NCBI GenBank assembly: GCA_030248195.1
Contig: JASAND010016529.1
Coordinates: 25,603 to 89,602, forward strand
Origin: Trissonchulus latispiculum
Lineage: Eukaryota; Nematoda; Enoplea; Enoplida; Ironidae
Direction: 5' to 3'
Length of the DNA: 64,000 bases
Positions 41,952 to 53,628 of the stretch are shown here, in pieces (position 1 is the first letter of the stretch; each line of letters opens with the position of its first letter). Under the pieces are notes generated by a model, which searched no databases, was not told the origin of the DNA, and saw only the letters and a list, made by a program, of their open reading frames with translations. The translations under genes and the position numbers were made by a program.

Positions 41952-44900
41952 ATGTCAGATTCTTCACGTCCGGTTACCCGGGCTTTTAAAAGAATTCGTG
42001 ATGAAACTGTAAAATTATTTAGTGAATTACCAGTAAATCACGCACCAGAACATGCTGACAGTTTTTTGAACAGAAATTTTCTGCAATTTTTGCCGGGGGG
42101 TCGTAGGTCGGGGGGAAGTAGTCCCCCCCAAAATTTTCAGAATCCGACTCCCCCCCCAAGTTCGGGGTGTCCCCCACCCCCACTCCCCCAAGTGGTTGTT
42201 TTGTTCCCCCCCCCTCAGGCTCTATCCGGTGCGGCGAAGCTTCAGCTTAGCCAAGCCGGGGGTGAGCTCCCCCAAAATCCCCCCACTCCCGGAGTCAAAT
42301 TTTGGAACCTCCCCCAAATCAGCGGTTGGAACCCCCCCATCCCCCAAGTTTCGGGGGGCAGTCCGACCGCCAACGCCACCAGTGGGGCGGCGGGGCCCAG
42401 TTGTGCAGTCGCCGCAAGCAGGTTCTGAGCTCAGGGGAGTGGGTGCAAATTTTTCGGGAGCACTGCAAAATACTTGGGGGGCCCTAGTGGGTCCGGATAA
42501 CTCGGGTGTTTTGTTTTCATCCCGTCAAAATATGACTTCCCCCCCCACTCTGGCCCCGGAAAATTCTGAAATTTCAGGGGAAACTGCTGTTCGTGTGTTG
42601 GGGGGACCAGTTTCGGGGCCCTCCCAGGCCGTTTCTCAGTTCGCTTTGCAGGCTCCGGGGGTGGTGGCCGCTTTGGGGGCGGTGAATTCGGCACCCCCGG
42701 GGGTGATTCTTTGTCAGTGCGGCCGTCAGAAAATTCAAATTTTAGACGTAGTTTTGATAATTTTATTTCGCCTCGTTTTAATGTTGTTCAGAGTACGGCA
42801 TTGGTCCGGGAAGCTATGTCGGGGGATGGCCCGCCTGTTTCTCAGTCTCAGTCGGATCCTCCGGTCCCGGAGAAAATTCAGCAAAATTATGTGCCGGCGG
42901 GGGTTAACCTCCCCCAAAATTTGGGTGCCGTTCACCCATCTCAGTCGCCCCCCGGAGCGGTGGAGCCACAGCTTGGCCAAGCCGGGGGCCAGGCCCCTCC
43001 CCCAAAATTTTCTTACCCCCAAAATTTTGCGGGTGCGGGAGAAGTGGATGGGGAGTCTGTCTATAATTCGGCCGTCAGTCAAGGGTCGAGTTCATCGGGG
43101 TCGGAGGGGTCCGACCCCCCTTCCTCCGATTCTGTCATTTTTCAAGGAGAGCAGGCTAATTTTGGGGGTCTGCATACACAGGGAAATATGGGGCTCGGAT
43201 TGGGTCATTATCCCCCGCCGCTTCAGTCAGAAGCTCCAGTCTGGCCAGTTCCCTCCAGTACGGCCCAAAATGGATGCCTGGGTGCACCGCCCCATCGTTC
43301 TACGCATTTGGGTGGTTTTTCCCTACCTCGTGATCAATATGGGAACACCGTCCCAAATAGGGAAACTGCTCCGTCGCATCTGCTGCTTCAGAAGACATTG
43401 GTATGCAAGGGAGGAGCCTCGGCCCCTCGAGCCTATCATACTCGGCCACCCTCCCCCCCACCGCTTCAGGTCCCTCCCCCTGCTACTCAGAATCCAGCAT
43501 TGGTTTCACCAGAGAAAGTGCCTCAGAGGACGGCTTTGGAACCGTCGGACCCTCACTATTACCCTATCAGGCCGCGCTCGTACGGGCAACATTTGCACGA
43601 GGGAGCCCAGGTCACGGCCCCGGAACAACATCAGCGTCAACAATTGCCTCAGGTACGTTATCAGCCTCCAAATCAGTATTATCCGGAGGGTCAATATTTC
43701 ATACGTACACCGCCAAATTTTGACTATGATAAACTGGAACAACAAGTGTACGAAAATCCAGTAATCCAGGAGCCGGATAAGCATCATTTATGGGAAGGCC
43801 AACATCAGAACCTCCCTCCGCTCCAGGTACCCCCGTACGTACCTCAACGGGCCCCATTGAACCCGTATTTTTTGGAGGAGATGGTGGCTTCTCACACTCA
43901 TGCAGCTGATTTTGTGGCAAAAATTGTCCTTCCAGCCCGACGGCGGCCTCGTGCCCTCCGGAGCCCCGCCCATCTGCGGTCGCCCTCAGGGAGGCCAAGG
44001 GTGTGGTGCCGGCTCCCACCGGGGACGGACGCCCTCGGGTCCCTATTTATCAGCCACAACACGTTTATGTCCAGCAGCCACCACCTCCTCCGCCTCCTCT
44101 GGGGCCCCCACCTCCCCCTCCTCCAGTTTTTGTCCCGGTTCCATATCCGGTCGATCACGTCCGGAAAAAGTCAAAAGCCCCAAAGGCGTCTCGTCATCCG
44201 ACACCGGACACAATGGAAGCCACGAATATTTCTGTTTCCAAGTATGATACGACCCTGTTCCGCTATTATTTGGAGGTCCTGAGAGATGTTCCTTGCTATG
44301 ACCCCAAATATGCGTATTTTGAAGATTGGTTACCTCAATTCGAGTCCGCCGTCGCGGTTCATTCTGTTCCGGACACCCAGTGGGGGCGCCTGCTATGGAA
44401 CAAATTGGCAGGAAAAGCCCAAATATTCGCATCTCGGTGTGGGCCTTCGGTCGTGGAATCATATCCGGGTTTTTTGGAATTGATCAAGTCCCAATTTCCG
44501 AAGCCTCAGCTTTCACTACGGGAACGCCTTTCCGCCTTTGCCCATCGGAAACAGCTTCATGGGGAGTCTGTCCGCCATTACATCTCAGAACTCCAGGCCA
44601 TGGCCCTTGATTTGTGGGACTCTCAGGAAGCAAGAGTGTGTCCAACAGCTTTTTGCGGGGATCCAGGACAAATTTGCTACGGCATTGGCCCCATTGTTCC
44701 TCTGCGACCGGCCTACAATGCAAGATGTCCGAAGAGTGATCGACCGGTTGGAGTCTCGGGAGGCCCGCGCCCCGGAGGGGGATACCCTTGCCTATGATCT
44801 ACCGATTTATCATGTCGGGGAGGCGGGTGCTGAGAATAAACCCTTCCCTCCGAAGCCCTCCGATCCGCCTTCTGGCTCAAATTTGGAAGCGGCTGCCTCT

Positions 44901-46124
44901 CGTCTGGATTTTCGCGAGATGAAGGATTGGTTCGAATCTCACCTCAAGGAAGCCTTGACGCAGTGGGAGGAGGAAAAACGGAAGAAGTTTGCTACCCCGT
45001 GCAAGTTTTGCAAACGGAAAGGACACTCTCCAGATAAATGTTGGGACAGATATCCTTCAAAGGCCCCTCCGGACTACAAAAGCCGGGCACCTCCGGAGCG
45101 CGTGGATCATGTGGGATATGCACAACATACGTATCCCACCCAATATCGTGCACAGCCAGCGCAACCGCAGCAGTATGATTATTACACTCCGGTCAATTAT
45201 CCCCCGCCCCCACCCCCGACCCACTACCCTACTACTTCCGCCCATGTACAACAAGCCCCCCCACCGCCCGCTCCTCTTATTCCTCCGGCCAGTTCAGTGG
45301 TCCAGGGCGGCTATGCCGTGGGTCAAAATGCTACCTCCCCGGTCTCTCCGGTGTCAGCTACTAGCTCAGCGGTGCCATGTCAGCGCACTCTTGCAGGTGC
45401 AGGTATACCAGATCTTACCCAGTCATTCGTACATGCTTCGGATTCCAGGGTCGCGGTGCCAGCTGCGTCGCTACCTGCGGGGAGGGCGTCTCCGGCACCC
45501 CGGGGAGTCACGGCCCAGCAGGTCAACTCCATGATGGAACAATTTCAGGTCGGCATGGTTTCCCTTCGGCCGGGTGGGGGAGCCTCCGGGGGGGACGACC
45601 CCTCAAAATCCAAGCATGGGGGTTCTGAGTCAGTTAACTCTTTGAATGATGAGCATTTAGATCTGACCATGACGGAAGCTCAGCTTTATAATGTTTTTTC
45701 GAAAGTTGTACACAATTTTACGAATCTAAAAGCTATCCGTAAGGAGACACACGACTTTATGGAAGAATATTGTATTTCTATTACGTCTCAAATCAGAGAG
45801 ATGGCTTTTCTTTTGAAACGACTATGTCCATCTCAGGCCGAACATGATTCAATCATGTTTGTAGAAGAGCAACCACCATCGTCGTGGGCGGCTGGGTTTT
45901 CTCCTGTTTTGGGAGGGGGCAGTGCTCCCCGAGTCCGTCGGCCTGAAAATGTTTCGGTGGATACGGAAACTGAGGCCCAACATATTCCGAAAGCTCCGGT
46001 AGAGCCTGAAAAACCCCCACTGGGTCACTTGGCCTCGGTTGCCGTGACTCCGGGAGGATCCCCCGGCCTCGAATCCGAACATGTGCTTGCAGCCGCAGAT
46101 AATATGCCGGCTATAGTGTTGTAG
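41952..46124 (+). pseudogene. gag: Gag of giant Ty3/Gypsy element (frameshifted)
   Basis: The reading frame starts at 41952 but must shift several times (near 42340, 42700, ~43950 and ~44640), the first two close to C/G runs. An N-terminal ~750-codon proline-rich region is unusually long. The capsid domain lies at ~44215-44640, with a WLPQFESA...GRLLWNKLAGKA block and FAHRKQLHGESVRHYISEL, matching the retrotransposon Gag family. A zinc knuckle C-x2-C-x4-H-x4-C (CKFCKRKGHSPDKC) lies at 45000-45041. A second Pro-rich region and an acidic C-terminal helix region follow to TAG 46124. It would form the particle and bind genomic RNA. Broken in this copy. Confidence 0.75.
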
Positions 46125-46530
46125 CGGGGACGACAAAACTTTTAGCAATTATTGACTCCGGGGCTTCAGTTTCCATCATTAGCCCTCGGACGGTCCAGAG
46201 GATGTTGGCGAATGGGGCACAGGTCCGGTTTGACCATCCAGATCCCATCACCGCTGTGACCTCAAGCAATGCACCGCTGAAAATTTCTGCCAAAGTTTTT
46301 GTGATTTTTACGGTAGGTCGTAAAGAGTACGGGTGGTCATTTCACATGGCCCCCAGCTTTATCGTGATATGCTTATTGGAACAGATTTTATGACAACTTT
46401 TCAGTGGGACTTGCTGCTTTCTACAAATGAAGTTGATATGCAAGGTTTTCGACACCCGCTACTATCGTCTACGGAAATTCGCGCAGTTTTTGGCCAATTG
46501 GTGCGATGAGGCCCCAGCGGTGTTGGCTGT
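46106..46530 (+). pseudogene. aspartic protease of giant Ty3/Gypsy element
   Basis: Overlaps the gag end in the -1 frame. LLAIIDSGASVSIIS carries the catalytic Asp (46154-46156). After a frame change near 46340, DMLIGTDFMTTF continues the domain (the usual LIG.DFL strand). The frameshift inside the domain means this copy makes no intact protease. The gag-pro overlap in -1 relation is compatible with programmed frameshifting, although no clear slippery heptamer was seen. Confidence 0.7.
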
Positions 46531-46932
46531 AGATGTGGTGGTACCGCCTTCATTCGAGATTTGGGCTCCGGCCCGGATCTCTTCGGCCGTCTGTGGACCT
46601 ACTTGCTTTTTTGACCCTCTGGAGTATTTGTGACAACAAATTATTACCTTACGCGGGGGTTGTACAAATCTTGGAAAATGTTTTTGAATTTCTGGTTGTG
46701 AATCCTACCCCGGCGCCCATCAGAGTCCCTCGGGCGACTGTTGTCGGGTCAGTTTGTCCTGTCAGAGACTATTCGTCTCAGGACGCCCGGTTGGGCGATT
46801 TGAACATTTTCACTCCGGCTAAAGTACATTTGGACAGCTTTTCTGAGGATTTGTTGTTCGCGGTGGATATACGTATGGGGGAACCCCCCCCCCAAGGAGG
46901 GCTCCCCGTGTGATCCGTACCTGCGGGAAAAA

Positions 46933-49900
46933 ATGCAGGACGAGCGTGAAATTGTCTTTCAATGTCACGAAGAGCATCTAGAACCCGCTCTTTTTTCAAA
47001 AGAGGGGGTAAGCTGCGATGAGGAGGAAGAGAGCCAGAACTTGGGAATTGTGAAAGAAAATACTATGCTGGCTAAGGCACTTGCTGCGCCTCCGGAGCCG
47101 CCGAAAATTTCAAAACAGGGGGTGGACACCCCCCCCCCCAATCTCTTCTTCTGGATTCCTCAAACCTTGTTTAATTCCACCGGAACAACAATCCCCGTTA
47201 CCGGACGATTTGGCCAGACCTTTGCCGCTAGTCTCTGTGGGTTTTTCTGACGCCGTCCAATATTGGGTAGAACTGCCTTGTGTGTCGCAGGTGCAGCCCT
47301 CCGCCGGGGAAGGCGACTCGGTCTCTAGACGGATCAATTTCCCTGGGGGAGCCCCCGAGACGATGGAGCCTCAGCTTAGTCAACTCGGTGGGGTTCGGTC
47401 TGCGGCTGCGACCACTGGGACTCTGATGGACGACGAGGAATCTGAGGTTCTTGAACCTACAGAGTGGGTTCCCGTTGCTTTCACTCGGGAAGTTCATCCG
47501 GGAGAGGATGGTTATACGTATTTGTCTCGATCGGAACTGTTAGCCCAGCGCGTCCCACCAGCTCCGGAGGCTACGTCTCCGGCGGCTGACGGAAAATCTC
47601 TTTCACTGGCGGAATTCGTTAAGTCTCCGGCTTTCATAGCTGCGGAGAAACGTGCTCTCTTGAACAGTAAGATTCAATTTACAGATTGTTGTTGTTTAAC
47701 TCGCTGTAACCGCCGGCGGCTTCGGCTCATGATTTTAAATTTTCCGGATATTTGGGACGCTGACGGAGGGTTCGGTAAAACCGACATCGACTATTACATC
47801 GAAATTGAGCCCGGAAAGCGTCCCATAAAAGCTAGGGCGTACAAAGTAAACCCGGCGCAGAAACAAATCATTGATGAAAAACTTTCTGCTTGGTTAGAAC
47901 AAGGACTCATACAGCCCTCCCGGAGCCCTTGGGCCTCCCCCATAATTTTAGTGGCTAAAAAGGATGGGGATTGGAGGTTGTGTGTCGATTATCGAAAACT
48001 GAATTCGGTAACTAAGAAAGACTGTTACCCGATTCCGTACATTCATGGTCTTTTTGAGTCGATTTTGGGTCATTCTATATTCTCGAAACTTGAGTTGGCC
48101 TCGGGTTTTCATCAGATCCCGATCTACCCTCCGGACCGGGATAAAACGGCTTTCATTATTCACTCCGGGCTGTATGAGTTCAAGGTCATGCCCTTTGGCC
48201 TTTGTAATGCGCCTTCTACGTTTCAACGTATTATTGATCGTATCATGGAAGGGTTTACGATGTACATTGACGATATTCTAGTTACTAGCTCTACTGAACT
48301 GGAACATCTAGATAAACTTTTGGAAATTTTCCTCCGCTGTTCCAGAGAGCACGTTATCCTGAAACTTTCAAAATGCGAATTCGCCAAAGTTTCAATGCCA
48401 CTTTTGGGACACGTGCTGTCTGCGTCGGGGATTTCGACAGATCCGGAAAAAATACGGGTGGTCAAAGAATTTCCTGTCCCCCAGAACGTGAAAGATATTC
48501 AAAGTTTCCTGGGTTTAGCGGGCTATTACCGGCGTTTTGTGCCAAATTTTTCTAAAATAGCCCACCCCTTGAATGCACTACTGAAAAAGGATGCTGAATT
48601 TGTGTGGGACAGCGCGTGTCAGTTGGCATTTGAAACTCTGAAAGAGAAACTTATTTCTGCTCCGGTGTTGGTCTATCCGGATTTTTCAAAACGCTTTACC
48701 CTGGCGATGGATGCCAGTTTCCAGGGCATAGCAGCGGTTTTCCAGCAAACCGACGAGCAGGGAAAATTCCATCCTGTTGCCTATGCCGCCCGGGCGCTGA
48801 ATGTTTCTGAGAAAAATTACCATGTCACCGAGCTCGAGGCTTTGGCTATTTTCTTTGGTATTTCGTATTTTCAACATTATCTGATTTTATATGAATTCGA
48901 TGTCATTACGGACCATAAAGCCTTAGAGTACATGCTTGGTAATCTGGTAGTGGCAAAAACGGCGCTTGGTCGCATAGCTCGGTGGCGGTCGTTTTTACGG
49001 TCGTTTCGCTTTCGTGTCATTCAGCGCCCGGGAGTGACGAACGGGGCCCCGGACGCCCTTTCCAGAAATCCCCCGCTGGTGGCCGGTTCTTTTGCGGACC
49101 ATCCAAAGATACCTGAGTTTCTTTTTTCACTTACTCTCGACAATATCGAACAAGAATACGAAGGTCCGGAGGACCCCCTGTCAACTCCGGCGGGGGTGGA
49201 AATCTGGAAAGACGCCCTGGCCGCGGATACGTTCACGGCTAATATGATGAACTTTGTTCAAAACAAAGTTCTGCCGCAAAATCAGGTAGAAGCATATAAT
49301 ATCCGCAAAACTTCTTCTGATTATTCGATCAAGGATGGGATATTATACCGGAGCTTAAAATTTCGACGCCGGGACGCGCTAGAATTGATAGTTGTTCCCA
49401 AGGCCTGTTATCAATACGTATTCCACGAATGTCACAATACTCTGTTTGCTGGCTGTCACAATGGTAGGGAACGTACTCGGGGGATGATTGCCTGCAAATA
49501 TTTTTGGGAAACTCTCACACAGGATGTGAACAAAATGGTGGATGCCTGTCAGGTGTGCGCCGCGTGCAATCCAGGGCCGAGAAAGCCACAGGCCTGGATG
49601 CGTTTTTTCACTCCGGTAGAGGCCCCGTTTGAGCGTCTAGCAATGGACGTTATGTATGCCCCTACCTTAAATTCTGGAAATTCGAAAGTTTTAGTTGTAG
49701 TTGATTTTTTCTCTCGCTGGGGGTGGGCTTTTCCCATGCCCAACGAGCAAACGGTTACGATTGCAAAAATTTTTGCTGAAAATATCTTAGCAGTGCATGG
49801 GGCTCCGAGAGAACTTCTCACTGACAGGGGCACCCCTTTTTGTTCGGCTCTAATGGAAGATCTGTGTAAAGTTATGGGCACCAAGAAAGTACGTACAACG

Positions 49901-50490
49901 GCCTATCATCCCCAAACGAACGGGGCTTGTGAACGTTTAAATGGAACTTTAAAAGGTCTTTTACGCAAAGCTATTCTGGCTTTTGATAAGCAGTGGGACG
50001 AACTGATCCCATGGGTCCTTTTTGTCTATCGTTCCACTCCCCATGCCTCTACCGGAGAATCCACATATTACATCCTGTTTGGGAGAGACCCTCGGCTGTA
50101 TTCGCAAAATTTTCTGTCTCGCCCGGACCCGCATGCCCAAACTTTTACTCCGTCCTACATGGATGATTTACAAGACAAGTTACGTTATTCCCGCCAGCTT
50201 CTGAAAGAACATATGAAAGAGGTGTTAGAAAAACGAAAGGTGTCTTACGACGCAAAAGCGAATGTCATAGAATACAAGGAGGGCGTAAGGAGGGCGTGCT
50301 GGTCTGGAAGGACGTCTCGCAGGGCAACATCCCTCGTGGGGCTAGTCGCAAATATTTGCCCATGTTTACAGGACCTTTTCGTGTGGTCAAAGTAGTTTCC
50401 CCGACCAATGTTGAAATTTTGTCCCTTAACCGGAGCGGTGCTACTCCGGAGCTTATCAATGTAAACCGCCTAAAACCTTTTCATGCGTAA
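46933..50490 (+). pseudogene. pol: Pol: RT, RNase H and integrase of giant Ty3/Gypsy element
   Basis: The main frame runs 47081-50395. RT has WRLCVDYRKLN, FSKLELASGFHQI, FGLCNAPSTFQ and YIDD at 48263-48274; RT motif A reads KLEL, Glu for the usual catalytic Asp. RNase H has DASFQG, ELEAL and TDHKALE. Integrase has an HHCC-like region (CHNTLFAGCHNG ... CQVCAAC) and the DDE triad at 49646, 49823 and 49931. A C-run at ~47130 shifts the N-terminal frame. An 11-bp tandem duplication at ~50276-50297 throws the integrase C-terminus out of frame; the proper tail (PMFTGPFRVVKVVSPTNVE ... NRLKPFHA) ends at 50490. Ty3/Gypsy assignment rests on the RT-RH-IN order. Confidence 0.85.
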
Positions 50491-50973
50491 TTGTACTTGT
50501 GGTCCGGCTTAATTGTCTTAAATTTTATTTAAACTTTCTTTTACATTTCCTTGAAGCAAACTTCAACATTGAGATTTTCTATAAAACGAATAAATTTTCT
50601 TTACTAAAAGTTTCTAAATTTTGAATCCGTCCGGGGCTTAGTGCTCCGGACACGATTCTTAGCCATTAGCCATTCTTTTCAAACGCTGGTACTATATTAT
50701 TATATTATTATACATATATTATTATTTACATAATAATATTATTTTACATATTTTTCCTTTTATCTAACTTTTCCTTTTAATTCCTTGTCTTTACGCTTTA
50801 TTTTATCTTACTTTAACCTAGTAATTGATCTCTTTTCAGGTATTGTCTATTGTATAACGTATTGTTGTATTCATATTTTAGTACGTGTTGCTTTGTTCGG
50901 ATTTGTTTAGTTCACTGGCGTGCTATTTTCCCGGACTTGGTAGGTTTCTAAACACTTTTCTTATTCTAGTATC
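50491..50973 (+). other. pol to ORF B spacer with splice-acceptor-like end
   Basis: AT-rich, with a TATTATTATA run at ~50695-50745. It ends in CTTTTCTTATTCTAG at 50955-50969, five bases before the ORF B ATG. No gene. Confidence 0.45.
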
Positions 50974-51554
50974 ATGCCGTTTGGTGCTGCCGTTTTCAGT
51001 AGAGCCCAAGCTCCGGTGACCGAGTTACAACTGCCTCAGGAGCCTGAAGTGGTAGAACAGACGCTTCCTCCGGAGGTCTGGTGGCGTATAAAACTGAGTA
51101 AATTTGATCCAACCTGGGACACTATGCCTTTTCTACCTACTATGGGGTATCGTGTCGTGGCAGGGGGGGGGGTCCAGCTATACGTGAATCAAAATCTTTA
51201 TTTAATATTGCTACCGAAAATTCCGAATCTTTCACACCTCCTGACCCAGTTCCTCGTACTATTTCAGACGCTAAAGAATCAGCTCGTAAGCAAAAAGTTG
51301 CTGCATTGTTTCATTATTTCCCAACCCCGGCTACCTTTGATCCACCCCAACATTTAGCGGAATTAGGGGCACGTCCCATCACTATCACGGACCCCGGTCT
51401 AACTTCACCTCCAGGTTTGGGCACGCACACTGACGTTAGAAATATGAAATTTCAGTATATTGATCCTTTCTTTGTTAAGAAGGCTTACTACAGGGATATT
51501 GCCAAACATTTTCGTGGTCAATATCCTGACCCTCCACCTCCGCGGGAAGATTAG
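50974..51554 (+). pseudogene. accessory ORF B of giant element
   Basis: ~190 codons with one frame change at the G-run 51164-51173. The first part has PQEPEVVEQTLPPEVWWRIK; the second part has KFQYIDPFFVKKAYYRDIAK and a PPPP tail. No known domain. Preceded by a good acceptor. Function unknown. Confidence 0.45.
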
Positions 51555-51766
51555 AGCGGAGTTGTAAGTAAAGGTTTGTGACCTGTACGTTGTATTTAAC
51601 TACTTATGTTTTGTATTCTAGAATTTGTGTTTCACTGCACCTGAAAGTTTATGTTCACCGCTGTCAACTCACGATCTGTGTTTGTTCCGGTTCAAATCTA
51701 CTGAGGTAGGTCGTAATTTTGTGTTTTCTTGATTTTTAGTATATACGTATATTTTTCCTGATTAAC

Positions 51767-52296
51767 ATGTCAGAAATTGTCTCAACTGAACCACGTCCGT
51801 GCACGTATGATTTGTCGGAATCTTCCCCTCACTACATGTTTAGGACTCTCCGGGGTCGGGTTACGCGGGAAACTTCCCTTCCCCCTGTTTTAAATTTAAT
51901 CTTCCTTTGGGCGGAAATGTACCGTATTCTGGGGGGTGGGCTACTCCTAACATACTTCGGTACAGTGACATATTAGCCATGGTTCTTACACCTACCACAT
52001 TTGAGAATGATTCGGCACAAGCACACTTTATTCGTTTGGCAGCACGTTTTGGGTATTTTGTGTTACCTGCGTATTTCCTACCTCCGGCGAGTCTCCGGGA
52101 ACAGGGGGCTTCCAAGATTTTTCTACCTAGACCAAACTCGGCCATTAGTCTTGTAAAAGATTCCTCTGAAATCTTTCTCCAGAAAATTGCTCCGGCTAGA
52201 CTTTTGGAAAAGTTTTATGCTACTATGGGATCTCCTACGTCCCCGGTTCCCCCGTTAGTATCTGACGATTCGTCCTCCGAGGAGGAACCCATTTAG
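51767..52296 (+). pseudogene. accessory ORF C of giant element
   Basis: Starts MSEIVSTEPRPCTYDLSES and changes frame near 51890; the second part (VPYSGGWATPNILRYSDIL ... GYFVLPAYFLPP) ends with an acidic SDDSSSEEEPI tail, ~176 codons in all. An acceptor-like CTTGATTTTTAG precedes it at 51728-51739. Not recognised. Confidence 0.45.
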
Positions 52297-52479
52297 TGCT
52301 CCCTTTTTCTACTTGTGCATGCATATTTGCTAAATTTTTTCAGTTGATTGTGTATTTAATGTGTTTTTATTTTTAGAGCTGCTTTCTGAAATTCCGGTAC
52401 AGGTATACTCTAGTCCTGCTCAGTGTCTCCTGTAGTGGTGGGTTGTAATTTTATTTTGTTATTTTATTGATTTCGTAGT

Positions 52480-53347
52480 ATGTCTGATCAGCCAACGTAT
52501 CCTAGTCGGAGTTCGGCCAGGCAGGGAAATCCGTGGGGGGCTTTTTCACCACGTTTCGTGCCACCGTCTGCTGCGGGTGTGCCACCAAATTTCAGTTCTA
52601 GTCCAGAGCTACGTCCGCATTCGGCTCTCAATGCTACATCTCCCCCTCGACCCTTTTCTCTGGCTTCAAATCCTTTCTTTCGAGACCCTCCACCCTATTC
52701 GGCCTCGTCAAATTACGGTGCTTCTTCGTCGGCAACGGGTTCTACCGTGCCACCGTCGCTTGGCCGGGCTCCCTTTCATAGTGGGGTGCATGACTCTGCT
52801 GAGGGTGTGAGGTATATGTATCGGGATGCGCGGTCTCCATATTCCTCTGTGTCGGGGAGAACCTCCCCTACGTTATCTGTGTCCTCGGATTTTCACCCGT
52901 TTCGGTCGTCCAGGGAGGCTTCGTCACATGTACCGGGTATTTCCATTTCGGCGTTTCCCTCAGGACAGCCGAGCCCGCCGGAGCCTCGAATTCCGGTGCC
53001 TCCGGCGGCTCATTCTGCGGCTCCGACGGTGCCCGGGGGGTCCTAAAATCCATGTATGCTCACGTTATTTCAATTGCCACCGGGGTATATGTTAGTTCCA
53101 GCAGCTCCACGCTTGCTCGTCCGGGAGTTTGTGCGCACTGTGGGCAGCCTGCGGCACGTACGTATTACCGGGGGGGTGTTTTATGTCTGCGCCGTCGGGG
53201 TTTTTGGATGAAACTTTCACTGGGTCAAATTCATCAAGTCGCTCTTTTGACGCGCGTCTTTGGGTCGAAACTGTTGTGTCGGACATTTCATTTTGGCATT
53301 GGGACCCGGTTAATCGGTGCTTGCGTCCGCAGGAACCCCTGCTTTAG
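52480..53347 (+). pseudogene. accessory ORF D of giant element, Ser/Pro-rich
   Basis: 188 clean codons from MSDQPTYPSRSS to 53046, rich in Ser, Pro and Phe, with a PPPY late-domain-like motif near residue 72. The first frame is lost at a G-run (53035-53040); further coding-like text (VCAHCGQPAARTYYRGG, then ETFTGSNSSSRSFDARLW) continues in other frames, with a second G-run at 53169-53176. Acceptor ATTTCGTAG abuts the ATG. Function unknown; PPPY suggests NEDD4-type ligase binding, which is inference. Confidence 0.4.
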
Positions 53348-53628
53348 GCTTGCAAGAGGGATCCTTGTGGTTCATGTTTCGTACTTACGTATGTTACTAA
53401 TACATTTTCTTTGTGTATTCATTTTTATATTTTCTAATCCTGTTGTTTTTGTTTAGGTTCTTCCTGTGATTGCTGATACGGGCCCATCTCTCCCTCCCTG
53501 GACCTTACCTGTGGTACATGTTTGTTTTGCAAGTAATATTGTGGTCGGGAGGAGTGTTTTATATGTTTGATTTTTGAATTAAAACGTCGCGATTATTTTC
53601 TTGATTGAAATTGTGAGTCGGCTTAACT

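Noticed and set aside
53052..53456. 134-aa independent gene after ORF D
   Set aside because: Better explained as ORF D read out of frame after a G-run slip; its hydrophobic tail lies over a splice-acceptor-like region.
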